Of a DNA stretch of 64,000 bases, positions 41,868 through 53,519 are shown piece by piece. This DNA is from Paralithodes platypus. Lineage: Eukaryota; Arthropoda; Malacostraca; Decapoda; Lithodidae. The notes beneath the pieces are model-generated. The model saw only the letters and a program-made list of their open reading frames with translations, did not search any database and was not told the origin of the DNA. The translations under genes and the position numbers were made by a program. The stretch spans positions 49,327,406 through 49,391,405 of the forward strand of contig CM064492.1 of the NCBI GenBank assembly GCA_032716605.1. Direction: 5' to 3'. The stretch's first letter is position 1. Each line of letters starts with the position of its first letter.

Positions 41868-43129
41868 CTAGCAACTACCGAGACCTCGTTGACCCTTGCT
41901 TTTGGATGCATGAAACTGCATTCGAAAGGCTACTGATTTCGGCCACAAGGTGAAGCCGTGAGCCTGTAGGAAAAATAAGAGGACTAACAACTCTTTCGCA
42001 TTTATGCAAAAATCTTCGGATTGGGACCAAAGCCCTTGACTCTGATGGCCGAGGCTTGACTGATAACCCCAGCCTATCGTCCCTGAAGCATCTGTGTCTA
42101 TCCATATCGTAGGTGGAGAAGACGTCCACATCATTATTGAGTGCAATGTTTCCTGCCTCGCCCAAACCGAGAGTAAGTTGTGAATTAACGTTGGAATTCG
42201 CCATAACTTTCCCGCCGGCAATAGCGGAAAATGTTTGTTTCCTTCCAAGATTAATCTCTTTACTTTCAACCGGCCCGACTTTACTGTTAGTTGAATCCAG
42301 TTGAAAGAGCCAACCAGGGATTCCCACGTCCTTGTCATGGTTGTCAGACTGTGGAGAAAACAAAACAATTTCTTTCGAAATCTGTTTCGATTGTCCACAC
42401 TCTGACTGAGGGTAAGATGTGCTGTGCCCCAGACCAGCCCTATCCACTGAATTACCCTTGTTGGGACAAGGTTCGACTTCGCCAAGTTCACCTTGATTGT
42501 ACATTATTTAAAATTTGAGTTACACGATTCCGGCATTGACTCTGATTCCGCCACCACTAGCCAGTCGTCTAGATACCACAACACTTTGATTACCTGACTT
42601 AAAAGTGGTAGTAAAGTTTGTCGGACTAATTTGGTAAATATTCTCGGTGCTAGGTTCAACCCGAAAGGCATCCGCTGAAAGACATAAGTCTGATGCTCTA
42701 TCCTCAAGGCGAGGAATTTTTGGAACCTTTCGTTTACCGGGACATGCCAATAGGCTTCTGTCAGGTCTAACGAGAAAATCCAACCTTGTGGCGGAAGTGT
42801 TAGCCTGATTTGATTCACAGTGAGCATCCTGAACGATGCGTTGTGAATGATTGGTTCAAACGAGACAGGTCTACGACTGGTCTCGTCTGAACACTGTCCC
42901 TTTTTGGTACGAGAAAAAGCTTGGATGTGTAAACTGGGCAAGTTGGATTGACCGGGACAATGATATAATATGCTTGGCAATCATTTCCTGGACTAGTAAC
43001 TCCACCTCTAAAGAAACATGATTGATTTTGAGTGGTTGACGTAAACGAGGTCGCCAGAGCCACTGCAAGGTTATGCCCTTGCATACCACTGTTCTTGCCC
43101 AAGTTCGCCGGGGCCAAGCCCGGTGACAC
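41868..43129 (-). pseudogene. DIRS reverse transcriptase and RNase H
   Basis: RT: 'SKLFLVPKRDSVQTRPVVDL' + 'SRLNQ' (43129-42890), a frameshift at about 42880, then 'GWIFSLDLTEAYWHVPVNER', 'MPFGLNLAPRIFTKLV' and catalytic 'YLDDWLVVAES' (YLDD at about 42564-42575). A TAA stop at 42502-42504 falls just after RT. The frame then continues 'NLAKSNLVPTRVIQWIGLVW' into RNase H: 'TIWIDTDASGTIGWGYQ' and 'FCINAKELLVLLFFLQ', ending at 41868. TDAS..GWG and the Glu of KELL are the expected RNase H residues. The order RT-RNase H-recombinase is characteristic of DIRS. Confidence 0.9.
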
Positions 43130-43240
43130 GCCCGAAATTACCCAGTTACTTGACTGGGCTTGTCCGGCGTAACTACACTCTGATCCAACTCGCCCACGAC
43201 AGGCCCCGGGAGAGAGAGTTTGCGATATGTTCAGTATTTT

Positions 43241-45969
43241 TTAGGGTGGTGGGGTAGGGTTAGACGGCTGGCTAGCCTTGGCAGGAGTTGAATCTTGACC
43301 TGATTTGTGTTTGGGTCGACTCTTGAACCATTTACCCGAGTTCTTTCCTTGTTTGTACTTGGCCTGAGTGTTTCCTTTTGCTGGAGGAGACTTGGAGCCC
43401 TGAAAGAACTTGGACCCACAAGGTTGAGCCTTCTGACTGACTTTAGGTTTGGCATATGGTTTAGGAGATTTAAAATGCTCCTTCCTAGCTTGGGAAGCAC
43501 CCGGCCTAGTTACATCTACTAAATTAAACAGTGCTTGCCAAGTATTAGGGCAAACTAAGGTGGGCGTAAGCACTGGTGACAAAATTACTCGGCGACCAAT
43601 GTCGTCCGGCAATTTCTTGACCAGATAGACTCCGTCTTGACGTGCACAGACTGCCTCTAACAAGGCTATCCTGACGTCGCCCAGTGACTGGATTGAGTTC
43701 TAAAACATTAGGCGCCGGGACAATTCCTTTGCTTTCTTGACATCTGAATCAGTAATAGCTTGTATGGTTTTAATGAGAGACTGGGCTATCTGTCGACTCA
43801 GCAGTAATTGGGAAAATAGTCTTAATGCTTTTTGACGCAATTTGAAATCTTTATCCAGGTGTGCCGGGGGAGGAGTTGAAAAGGGATCCTGCAATTACCA
43901 TAAAGGTAATTGGGAGCCAAAAGAAAACTTAACACAGCAGGTGGAACTCCCCCGGCCTAGGTTATCGGCAACGAAAACCAAGAATGAGTCTCTTGAGGTA
44001 TTTGATGGGAGGACTTAAAAGTAATAGTGGCTGCAAACTGCTGAGCTTCTGTCTCCCAGTCTACCCACGGGCCTGTGCCCACCTGCCCCACCTGCAGGAC
44101 TGAGTTGCCGGACTGATCGTTAACCGGCGTTAGTAAAGCAAGAGCTTTTACGTCATTCAAGCCGTCAACCTTTGACCAGTCCGCAAACAGACGTGCAGAG
44201 GAGGCAGGTGGGAGAGCTGGTGTGGAAGAGTACACAAAATAATCATAAGCATACACATTTGGAATGGCTTTGATAGACACATCTAAAGTATTAGTTGAAT
44301 TATCTTTAGCCCTAAATTTCCTGTTCTTATTCATCTGAATAGTCCACTCACTCGGTACCAGTAGCTCCCCCGAGATTATTCGTTGCACACTGGAGGGATT
44401 TTGAGCCGTAACGGTAACCCACGACAAATCTGGACCATAAAGAAGCGGCATAGAGCCTTTCTTGATAGGGGTCTTTTCCAACGGTGGAGGAATAACATCT
44501 GTAATAACCCATATGTTAGTTGTAGTTAAAGTAGATGTAACAGGAATAATACTAGTACAAGTAAGAGTAGCCGTTACGTTAGGTGGAGCAATAACTTTGG
44601 CTGTCTCAAGGGGCCTCACAATAGACATTATCGGTGGAGCTTCCGGTACGTTTGTAGGAATTTCCGGTGATGTTGCTGGACTTTGTAAGTTTTGCAAGAA
44701 GTTATGTAAAATTGCCTGTAAATCGTCTTTCATTACAAACTCTTTCTGTGACTCTTTAGACGTTACTGAGCCTACCTCTGACCCACTAGCTAAGCGTTCG
44801 GGTTGAGCAGAGGATAAAGGTTCTACTTCCTCCTGCTCTTCACCTACCACTTCCATCTCTTCCAGGTGTTGCCGTACTTCGGAGAATAAAAGTTGTTCAA
44901 AACCTTCCCATGGCAAGTCTGGGACGGATGAAGGTACCGGGTCAACGTTCCAGACACTGTCCCTTATCCCCGCCGGGCATTGTTTATGTGTACCAGTTTG
45001 CACTGGTTCTAGGTACCACCAAACACTATGACCGTCTGGTTCTACCCTAGCCTTTGATCTATGGCTTTAACGGTGACGATCACTTGCCAGGTAGCCCCTA
45101 TATTGATCCGCCAAGACCTTCGACGAAACCCTACTAGAATGGCTAAGCTTGTCTACCCGAGGTATAGAAAATTCCGGTCTGAGAGCCTGAGACACTGAGT
45201 TTATCTCACTTGAACCATCCCTGGGAGTTGACTCAACGTCCTCCGTCCCCACCTCTGAACTGCCAGATTGGACGTGAGACACGATAGAGGTAGGGGCGGA
45301 GGATGGAGGACGAGATCCCGGCGATTGTCGGTGTCCCGAGCACACCGACTCCGTACGGAATTTCTGAAGACCCTTTCCATCTGAGCTCTGTGCGATAGAC
45401 GTCACCGGTTCAGTTTTCCTTTTCTTATGTCGTGACCTTGAAACACCTGATGAATTCGAAGATTGTTTTAGGGGCGACCTAGATCTGGATCTGGTGCGAT
45501 CATCTCGTGGAGATACTGACCGCGCCCTCTTGGTTCGGCCGGGGAGGGGGGGGGTGGTTGCCTTAGTGGAAACTGACTCACTACTGTCACTGCTACTCAC
45601 GATTTCTTTCGAAAGAACTTTTGGTTTTACTTTAGACTTAGTGCCGGACCGGGAAGGAGGAGTTTTAGTAATTTGAGATTTAATTAGCAAATGGTCCCAA
45701 AAAGTTTCATCATCGCAAAGAAGCCCCTTATGAGCGATGTCTTTTGTGTAAGTATTGACAGTAGCCTTAATTTCCAGTAGGGCTACTAGGCAAGTGGGAT
45801 CACGCTGATCAAGTAACCCACTCCGAAGGTCTGTACAAATCCCACTCTACTTAGACAACCAGACGCCTCTTGATCGGTCCAAGCACTTAACGCATTTCAC
45901 ACAAAGTTTATGGTTAAAGACCGGGATAAATAAACAAGTTGGAGTTGAACACAGAGTGACTAAAGGCAT
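43241..45969 (-). pseudogene. DIRS ORF1 (gag-like), several stops
   Basis: Probable start at ATG 45969 (MPLVTLCSTPT), with an N-terminal Cys/His cluster 'NHKLCVKCVKCLDRSRGVW' and a TAG stop at about 45847. The same frame then runs through an Arg/Ser-rich segment (RTKRARSVSPRDDRTRSRSR, 45570-45480) to a TAA at 45067, and resumes to 43957 with an acidic stretch (EEMEVVGEEQEEVE), a Thr/Pro-rich middle and a Trp-containing C-terminal part. A frameshift follows; 43894-43241 in another frame is Lys-rich and basic (KSPKPYAKPKVSQKAQ), with a TAG at about 43697. Function by analogy with Gag only; I find no capsid motif. Confidence 0.75.
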
Positions 45970-47138
45970 GATGGTGACACCCCCCCCCCCCCTCCCGCCT
46001 GGATCGGCTCACCTACCTGTAGGCTGTGCCGAGTTGCTGTGTTGTGATCTGGAAAAGATATTTCAAAGAATCAATGCTCATAAGGATAAACCGAGACATT
46101 CACACATTGGGATGTGTGTACATGCTTAGATTGATATGCAGGATTCGAAGTTGCATAATAAATCGTAGGCAGTGTCCACCATCCTTTAACGGTCTTCGTG
46201 GTGCGATGCATAAGGTGTTGATTTTCGGTGTGAGCGTCCTGGGCTCGAATCCACGGACTGCCACATGTGTTTGTTAAATTTCATTAATCGATTTTAGGAG
46301 TAGAGTTGGTTGTTGGAAGGAACATAATAATTATATACCTAAAATACGCCGGAAAACTAGATGTAGCACCACTTGCTACTCTAATTTACCGTCGTACCTT
46401 TCTTTAAAAGATCCCCGATGACCTTTTCTATGAAGGTTATATGACTGCTTATCTATGACAATGTGTCACTGACCCTTACTAGTGATTATTCCTATTGAAT
46501 GTTATTAACTATCGGATCGCCTACGATGACTAGTGATAATTTTTTAACCCCCATTAGACTTTTCCGCCGTGATGACGGATTCAAAGTCGTTCTCCGCCGC
46601 GTGAGGATATCTGTATGGGCGAGTCCTTCCGGCTGAGCCGAAACCCCCTTTTAAGAAGCCTTCTCTTCTGCCGGGGAATCTAGTGGTACTACTGACCACG
46701 CCGGGTTTATTGGATCTATTCCCTGCCCGCCGAGGCGAGCCTCCGATACCAATTCCCGATAATTGATCGCCGGAGGGAAACACCAACTCTTTGTGAGTGC
46801 TAACTTGTCAGACCAAGAAAGAAACTCACAAACAAGCACCAAAATATAAGTCAGGACGTCTCCTGACACCTTCCAATCATGTATAATATCACTACATGAG
46901 AGCGAAGGTCGTATCTTAAGGCTACACTTATTATTGAATTCATTAATTAATAATACATACTAGCCATAGAAAATTACTCCTACGAGGCTAGCCACGAGAC
47001 CTAGGGCAAGCAGCACGATGACACTCGAACTCTTACCTCCAGCGACGACACAGCAACCAGCTACCACACGTCGCCCCGAGCCAAAGGGGAAAAAGCAGGC
47101 TCGAATTCTAGAAAGTTCCCCACCACGTGGGGCAACTC
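45970..47138. other. DIRS 5' leader region with a tRNA-like segment
   Basis: At 46190-46262 there is a tRNA-like stretch with a possible box A 'tggtgcgatgcataaggtgt' and box B 'gggctcgaatccacg', reminiscent of a SINE head. The remainder, with a C-run at 45979-45993, has open frames of 72-80 codons that show no recognisable domain. Not a supported gene. Confidence 0.45.
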
Positions 47139-47374
47139 TTAACCCTTTCACGCATTTATGACACAGAGGTTGCCAGATTAGCAATAAGAAATAGAGTTCT
47201 CTCACTCTTATAATTACCTCTCCAAAATTAGTTTTCTGCCCACAGCTAACTCAAAGACAACTGGAAAGGTTGAAGTAACTAAACTAACAGTTTCTAAATA
47301 CTCCTGATGGTAACAAAGACTTTAAAGTATCCCCCAATAGGCTCAAAATCGCGTCATATGTCGGAGAGGATTAA
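47139..47374 (-). mobile_element. T5-family TTAA MITE
   Basis: TTAACCCTTTCACGC at the left and, reversed, TTAATCCTCTCCGAC at the right; same element as 32767-33001 (shared 'aataagaaatagagttctct', 'ttctgcccacagctaactca'). 236 bp, non-coding, inserted in the DIRS leader. Confidence 0.85.
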
Positions 47375-47738
47375 ACTAGAGCACCTGCATACAAAAACAA
47401 CACCCGCTACTCCATCTGAGAGATGGTATAGTAACGTAGCCCCGCATATAAACAGCCTCCTAAATAGCTAGTAAAAGCAAAGCCAAAGCTGAAAACAAAA
47501 AATATAAACAAAGGCGAGCGTGTCTAAAAGGGACCGTATGGACGCCTAACACTGTACCCTATTTTAACACACTCCTGTGGTCGTGCCAATAGGGACGCCC
47601 GTCCTAACTAATCTAAACCTATTCTAGAACATCTCAGATAAATACAAATGAGCAAAAGACTCACTAAGAGACGAAAGAATGCAGAATGAAGAAAGGACGG
47701 ACTAAGCGTCTACTCGGCTCGGCCACAGGGAGAGGAAG
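47375..47738. other. DIRS leader, no coding seen
   Basis: Unremarkable sequence between the T5 MITE and the 5' inverted terminal repeat. Confidence 0.5.
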
Positions 47739-48035
47739 TACGTAATGGCGCTGGGCAGATCAGCGTCTCGGATAAGAATCCACACGGGAAGACATCCACA
47801 AGTTTGGGAAGCTTAATTATAGCATTTCTTAAGTTAAATTTTATTTTTTACGAAGTTTTTTTCGTAGTGAGTACCCAATCGTAAGAACGATTCCATAAGA
47901 GAATTAGCGTACGCTTATGATGTGGCCTCTTTTCCTCCCTGTGGCGGTTGTTTCAAACGAGCTGACGCAAGGGCTTGAAAGAGCGCTATTATTGAATAGG
48001 CATATCGTCAATGATGGAGGGGCCACTAATAAATT
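47739..48035 (+). repeat. DIRS inverted terminal repeat, 5' side
   Basis: 'cgtaatggcgctgggcagat' ... 'atgatggaggggccactaat' + 'aaatt', inverted relative to 37250-37561. Outer limit taken at 48035, where similarity to the ICR ends. Confidence 0.9.
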
Positions 48036-48278
48036 AATAGATATAGACAGAGATAGAGAGAGCATCTGCCAGCAGAGGCCCTATTAATTCATATTTAGGC
48101 GATATTTTGTCTACCCAAAAATATACAGTTTTGTTTATTTAATATTATTCGTATAATCAATATTTGACCTCTAATTGACTATACAGATCTGAATATCTTA
48201 GGCGAGGAAAAATTATGTTATATCTGGGGCAGGTTTTGTGAATGAATGCCAGGATTTTTACTGACATGGATAGACAGA

Positions 48279-48279
48279 T

Positions 48280-48324
<45 letters not shown>

Positions 48325-48340
48325 TGTATATATACAGTAT
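48279..48340. repeat. (TA)n microsatellite
   Basis: Alternating AT for ~45 bp plus degenerate GTATATAC and GATA steps. A second (CT)n(TA)n tract is at 48532-48576. Confidence 0.9.
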
Positions 48341-48527
48341 ATGTATATAGATAGACTGATAGATAGATAGATATATATTGATTGATGGTGGACGTTTGAG
48401 CCTGGCCTTTTATAGTAATAATGATTGAGGTGGTAAACACTCTATCCTCATTATATTATGCATCCTGCTATCGTGATCAAATACATCCAGCTCTACACAT
48501 CATTTGTCTCGGGTTCATATCTTGGAG

Positions 48528-48575
<48 letters not shown>

Positions 48576-48753
48576 TCAGCCTATATAGTATACAGTATAT
48601 ATTGTATTTAACAGTTCAAGCAATTAAGATCCCTTTTCTTCATTCTCAATACAATAACGACAGCCAACCTAAAGACCCGAGTTATTTTGGTCTATGGTAT
48701 TAATATTGGGTTTGCTTCGGACCAATTAATGTTATCTCGGTACAGGCTCGCTC

Positions 48754-49083
48754 ATTAAGGGTGTGTGAGTCGTTCTTTGGGAGCCCCTTCTCCCTCATGT
48801 TTATCCCCATTAGTTTTGAAATTTTAAGACGTTCGCTCCAATAGTTTGTCGAGTTTAAGAACTTTCGTCCCATTTCTTTTTCAATGTCAAGACTTTCGTG
48901 CCATTTACAGTAGGTGTCAGTTATTTTCTGGCGAGCGATAGCGAGCCTGTAATTAAAGAGGAACCGGCCTTCAGCCGGGAAATATGTCTACCCCAAAAAT
49001 GTACAAATTTATCTTGAAGGGTTCGTGGGTTTTTTTTTTAAGCTTGATGGAGATCTAGGGAGCAAACTAAAATCCTCCCTTAA
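48754..49083 (+). mobile_element. T2-family TTAA MITE
   Basis: TTAA 48754-48757 + 'gggtgtgtgagtcg'; ends 'atcctcccttaa' (TTAA 49080-49083). It has the core 'ggcgagcgatagcgagcc', 'accggccttcagccggg' and 'gcttgatggagatctaggg'. Confidence 0.85.
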
Positions 49084-49111
49084 GATGGGGATGAGTCAAT
49101 TTCTGGTTAGC

Positions 49112-49492
49112 TTAACCCCTTCCATACCGGCGATGTTTTTTTTATTCTATTCTAGCTATATTTAGACGATTTTGTGCATTTAAAGAAGGATCTGTGGTAG
49201 AACACCCTCTCTCACTCGCTACACACGTAATTATGTAACGAAATGACCGTATTTTAGCGATTTTGCCCTTCGGTTGCACGATCGTTGCAAGACAACCAGT
49301 GATCGTAGAAGGATGGTTTGGGTGTCATTGGAAAGCTCAATTTACTCCCTTTCAGGGATATATACTTGTATTACGCTCTGGCTCTTGTTTATGCATGAAA
49401 AAGAGCACGGAAACAACCCCATTTATGGTAAAAAAAAAAAACGCTGGGCGGCACGGTCAAATATACCGCCTAGGCTGCTCGTTGAGTGTTAA
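49112..49492 (+). mobile_element. T3 fragment joined to a truncated T1 MITE
   Basis: Left part (49112-49200) begins 'ttaaccccttccataccggc' and includes 'tagacgattttgtgcat' and 'gaaggatctgtggta' as in T3. At about 49203 it switches to the 3' two-thirds of T1 ('ctctctcactcgctacacac', 'gtcattggaaagctca') ending 'gctcgttgagtgttaa' (TTAA 49489-49492). A deletion between two neighbouring MITEs would explain the chimera. Confidence 0.65.
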
Positions 49493-49504
49493 TGACTCCC
49501 AACT

Positions 49505-49872
49505 TTCAGGGGGATGGTTCACTTTTTGGTCCATTTTTTTTTCATTTATTTATTCTAGTTTACTCCCTAGACCTCCATCAAGCTGTAAAAAACACCCATA
49601 GACCCTCCTTCAAGATAAATATATAAATTTGTCAGTATAAAAATGTCCCGGCCAAAGGCCGATTACTCTTATAATTACCGGCTCGCTATTGCTCGCCAGG
49701 AAAAAATAGACACCTGAATGACACAAAATTTATAAATATTGACAAAGAAACGGGGCGTAAAGTCATAAAATCGACAAACTAATGGGCTGAACGTCTTAAA
49801 AACTGAAAACTAAAAGGGGCTAAGCATGAGGAAGAAAGGGACCCAGAAGAACGGTCCATCTCCCTACTTTAA
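49505..49872 (-). mobile_element. T2-family MITE
   Basis: TTCA (from TTAA) 49505-49508 + 'gggggatggttcact'; ends 'catctccctactttaa'. It has the core 'tagacctccatcaagct', 'cccggccaaaggccgatta' and 'gctcgctattgctcgcca'. Confidence 0.75.
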
Positions 49873-50339
49873 TCGGTGTTTTAGGAGCCTCTTTATGTAC
49901 TCTGTTTACGGTCGTTTCGTGCTTTGTTAAAAAGATATAAATGGAGTGATCTCGTTTTATGGAGAAGATAGTTGAACAGGACTTTGGGGCTGATATGGAA
50001 ATTGTTATGGATTCTGAGATTTTTAAGGGCTTTTTGTTTTGCTTTACTCGATTTCTGAAACTGCGTTTGTGGGGTGAGAGAGAGAGAGAGAGAGAGAGGC
50101 GGGGAACAAGAGCAAATGTATGTGAGTGCGAGTTCCTTTGTGTGTGTGTGTGTGTGTGTGTCGTTAAGTACTCCCAGCATACACCAAGGTTTATGAAAGA
50201 ACCTTCACCTACAACCCCCCCCCCCCCCCCCCAGCTTAACCCATTCACCACCATACGGCTCAGAAATTAAGTGCCAATGCTCCCTCACAAATATACACAC
50301 GCACAAATCCCCCGCCCTAGAAGTAGATCATGTGAGGGA
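49873..50339. other. Intergenic stretch with (GA)n, (GT)n and (C)n tracts
   Basis: (GA)n at 50077-50098, (GT)n at 50140-50160, (C)n at 50216-50232. Long open frames across these tracts are low-complexity and not credible genes. Confidence 0.6.
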
Positions 50340-50826
50340 TTAACCCTTAACTGGTGGCGCCCGGCTATAGCCGGGCAAGAGAACCAAGGACTATGTGGCG
50401 GGGCCCGGCTATAGTAGCATGCAATTATGAGCATGTAATGTGCTCTGAGAGAGAGCGGAGCGGTGGGAGGAGCGTAGGTTACCTCATGACCGCTCGCCAC
50501 GGTGGCCGTGGAGCTACTGAGATGTACTGCACCCTCCTCCACCCTCCCTCACTCGTTTGACACGTAATATTGTTAGGAAATGACCGTATTTTACCGATTT
50601 TGCCCTTCGGTTGCACGATCGTTGCAAGACAACCAGTGATCGTAGAAGGATGGTTCTGGTGTCATTGGAAAGCTGAATTAACCCCCTTTCAGGGATACAT
50701 ACTTGTATTACGCTCTGGCTCTTGTTTATGCATGAAAACGAGCACGGAAACAAGCTCGTTTACGGTAAAACTCCACGCTGGGCGGCACAGTCAAATATAC
50801 TCCACCACCCGCTCTTCGAGTGTTAA
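50340..50826 (+). mobile_element. T1-family TTAA MITE (subfamily with CCGGCTATAG ends)
   Basis: TTAA 50340-50343 + 'cccttaactggtggcgcccg'; ends 'cccgctcttcgagtgttaa' (TTAA 50823-50826). Near the left end, 'cccggctatagccggg' is a 16-bp perfect palindrome. The core is close to the copy at 19394-19882. Its last TTAA is the first TTAA of the adjoining T2. Confidence 0.85.
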
Positions 50827-51211
50827 GGGGAAATTGGCCGTTTTTCTGGTCCCGTTTCTTCCTCATGTTTATATAATTAGCCCCATTATTTTTCAGATTT
50901 TTATGACGTTCGGCCCATTAGTTTGGCGATTTTATGGCCTTTCGCCCCACTTCTTTGTCAATATGAAGACTTTTCGTGTCATTTAGGTGTCGATTCTTTT
51001 CCTCGCGAGCGATAGCGAGCCTGTAATTGAAGTGGAACCGGCCTTAGGCCGGAAAATTATTTCTATCGAAAAATGTACAAAATGATCTTGAAGGAGGGTT
51101 TTGACAGGGTGTTTTATAAATTTGATGGAGGTCTAGGGAGGAAACTAAGTAAATAATATATTAATAGAAAAATACATAAATGAGAAAATAAATACACCCA
51201 TCCCCCTTTAA
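50823..51211 (+). mobile_element. T2-family TTAA MITE
   Basis: TTAAGGGGAAATTGG at left, 'cccatcccccctttaa' at right (TTAA 51208-51211). It has the core 'gcgagcgatagcgagcc', 'aaccggccttaggccgg' and 'aaatttgatggaggtctag'. Confidence 0.85.
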
Positions 51212-51219
51212 GATAGTAT

Positions 51220-51830
51220 GTTAACCCTTTGAAGATTATGACGCATTTTGACAGTTCATTCTGGCTACCATTGGACGATATTAAACCCCTTCACCACCAT
51301 TACGCAATTTGTCATCATATTCTGGTTACCATTAGACGATTTTATTGAGTTTGGCATCTACCTATACGACTCAAAGGGGTAAATGCGATCTCAATAAACC
51401 CTCTTACTAACATATGGGGCCTTCTTAAACTGCATAAAATTATCACATTTTAGCCAGCATCAAAGGTAAAAGGATGGCACCGGTACTAAAGGGGTTAAGT
51501 GATTATGTTAACCATTTGAAGATTATGAAGCATTTTGACATAATTTTGGCTATCATTAGAAGATTTTAGACTTTAGACAGCTTAGGAAGGACCTGTGGGA
51601 ATGGTGAGGGCAAATATTATAACACCTAGAAGATTATGACGAATTCTGGCTATCATTAGACGATTTTAGACAGCTGAGGAAGAATCTGTGGGATTTCTAA
51701 TGGTAAAGACAATCTCAATCAACCCTCTGACTTCCAATATACCTTTCCTATTCCGAATAAAACCATCTATTAATAGCTACAAAACAGAAAAGAACTGCGT
51801 AATCGGACCTTGAAGAGTTTTAAGTGCGAG
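51220..51830. mobile_element. Cluster of T3-family MITEs
   Basis: At least three T3 pieces. 51220-51289 begins 'ttaaccctttgaagattatg'. 51286-51496 runs from 'ttaaaccccttcaccaccat' to 'accggtactaaaggggttaa' with inverted ends. From 51493 on there are partial repeats of 'gaagattatga(a/c)g', 'ggctatcattagaagatttt' and 'gaaggacctgtggga'. Non-coding. Confidence 0.65.
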
Positions 51831-51841
51831 CGTAAATAGGT

Positions 51842-52163
51842 ATAAAGGAAATCAAGCAACAACAGATCTAGCAGGTATAATGAGGGAGTTTACAGGTTTG
51901 TACGGTTGATGGTGTGTTTGTAATTGTGTATACCCAAGGTGAGAACATCGTGTTGTTGAGAGATAGATATATAGAGAGTGAGTGAAAGAGAGAGAGTGAG
52001 TGAGTGAGTGACTGAGAGTACAAAGGAGTACAAAGGAAATCAAGTAACAACAGGTCTGGTGACCCTTCTAGGCTGCTTGTCCTCCAAAACACTGAGGATC
52101 AAGTGTCCAAACAGTGGTTTAGAGTAGGTAAGGGAACATTGGAAAGGGAACTACTGCCCTGGA
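51842..52163 (-). mobile_element. Two short CR1 3'-end fragments around a GAGT-rich insert
   Basis: 51844-51870 ('aaaggaaatcaagcaacaac' + 'agatcta') and 52018-52163 ('gagtacaaaggagtacaaag' ... 'ggaactactgccctgga') are CR1 3' UTR fragments with the usual tail repeat. Between them is sequence ending in GAGTGAGT/GAGAGAG repeats. Confidence 0.75.
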
Positions 52164-53519
52164 AGTACAAAGTACAAAGGAGTACAAAGGAAATCAAGCA
52201 ACAACAGATCTAGTGACCCTTCTAGGTTGCTTGTCCTCCAAAACACTGAGGATCAAGTGTCCAAACAGTGGTTTAGAGTGGGTAAGGGAACATTGGAAAG
52301 GGAATTACTTCCCTGGAACTAATGTCCGTGGCAGGATTAGGAAGTTAGTAGGGGAGAGATGGGTTAGTAACTGAGGGGGGGATAAAATAAAGTTATTCAT
52401 TTACAAACGCAGTCAGTCGCGGGTTTGATGCGAGATATTTGTCTAGGCGAAGTTTAAATGAATCAACGGTGATGCAGTCTATAACGTTTCGGGGAAGCCC
52501 ATTCCACAAGTTGACAACTCGATTGAAGAAGAAATTCTTAGATTCGTGCGAGTTAAAAGATTTACCAATAATTTTGCAACCGTTTCCCCACGTGTAGTTA
52601 GATTGGTCGATAGTGAAGTACTTACTACAGTTCATATTGTCGATGCCTTTGATGATTTTGAACACTTGAATTAAGTCGCCTCTTAATCTGCGCTGGGTTA
52701 AAGGAAATAGATTTAATTCTCTAAGACGCTCTTCGTATGGTTTGTTCTTTAGGCTAGGTATCATTTTGGTAACTCTACGTTGAACTCGTTCTAGCTTGTT
52801 TATATCTTTTTGGTAATAAGGGCACCAGGATTGAACGCAGTATTCCAGAAGAGGGCGGACTAAGGAATTGTAAAGGGTTAGGATAACTTCTTTGGATTTA
52901 TGCTCAAATGACCTGCCTATAAAGCCAATTATTTTGTTTGCCTTCTTAACAACTTCTGAACATTGTTGACTCGGTTTTAGGTTACTCGATATTGTTACTC
53001 CCAGATCGGTTTCTCTGTTTACATTCTTAAGCTGAGTGCCATTCATCGAATAGTTTGCTTTCTCATTTAGGTATCCGATATGTAGTACTTTACATTTATC
53101 CGCATTGAAACTCATTTGCCAAATTTGGGCCCAACATGACAATTTATCTAGATTGTGTTGCATATCGTCAACTTGTTCTTTTGAGAGTACGCTATTTGCA
53201 AGTTTTGTATCGTCAGCAAATTTTGAGATTGTACAGGTGAGACCCTCATCTATGTCGTTGATGTAAATTAGAAAGAGAATTGGTCCTAGTACCGATCCCT
53301 GGGGTACCCCGCTACTTACATTGGTCCATTTTGATGCCCTACCGTTTATGACTACTCTTTGCTTTCTGTCGCTGAGCCAATTTTCTATCCATTTCAACAC
53401 ACCGTCTTGTATTCCATGCGCTTTTAGTTTTAGCACTAAACGTTTGTGGGGAACTTTGTCAAAGGCCTTTTGAAAATCAAGGTATATAATATCTACAGCT
53501 TTACTCTCATCGTAGAGGT
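52164..53519 (-). mobile_element. CR1-type LINE copy C1 (3' half)
   Basis: Tail repeat 'gtacaaagtacaaaggagta', 3' UTR to 52392, then RT C-terminal half to 53519, where it is cut off mid-gene and joined to the 3' UTR of another CR1 copy ('cgtagaggta' | 'gtaatgtccgtgg'). Confidence 0.88.
52393..53517 (-). pseudogene. CR1-C1 partial ORF2: RT C-terminal half, uninterrupted
   Basis: One unbroken frame from the truncation point ('[20 protein letters not shown]') through '[20 protein letters not shown]', catalytic '[16 protein letters not shown]', the '[20 protein letters not shown]' thumb-like region and the C-terminal 'RRLRGDLIQVFKIIKGIDNM' to its stop at 52393. It lacks the endonuclease and first RT blocks, so it cannot work alone. 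It is the best reference in the window for the intact 3' part of ORF2. Confidence 0.9.

Larger units (their letters stand above)
37213..48035 (-). mobile_element. DIRS-type retrotransposon (tyrosine recombinase), near-complete, nested
   Basis: Coding strand is minus. Order from the 5' side (high coordinates): inverted terminal repeat 47739-48035, leader, gag-like ORF1 (45969-43957 and on to 43241), RT and RNase H (43129-41868), pol connection (41743-41323), tyrosine recombinase (41473-39905), internal complementary region 38114-38220, inverted terminal repeat 37213-37561. This is the DIRS1 plan: ends inverted, no LTRs, no DDE integrase, ICR next to the downstream ITR. Interrupted by T1 MITEs at 37587-38074, 38799-39285 and 40450-40926 and a T5 at 47139-47374. 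Without these it is about 9.2 kb. Coding regions carry several stops and frameshifts. Confidence 0.9.

Noticed and set aside
44462..44806. 114-codon plus-strand frame
   Set aside because: Antisense shadow of the DIRS gag-like ORF1.
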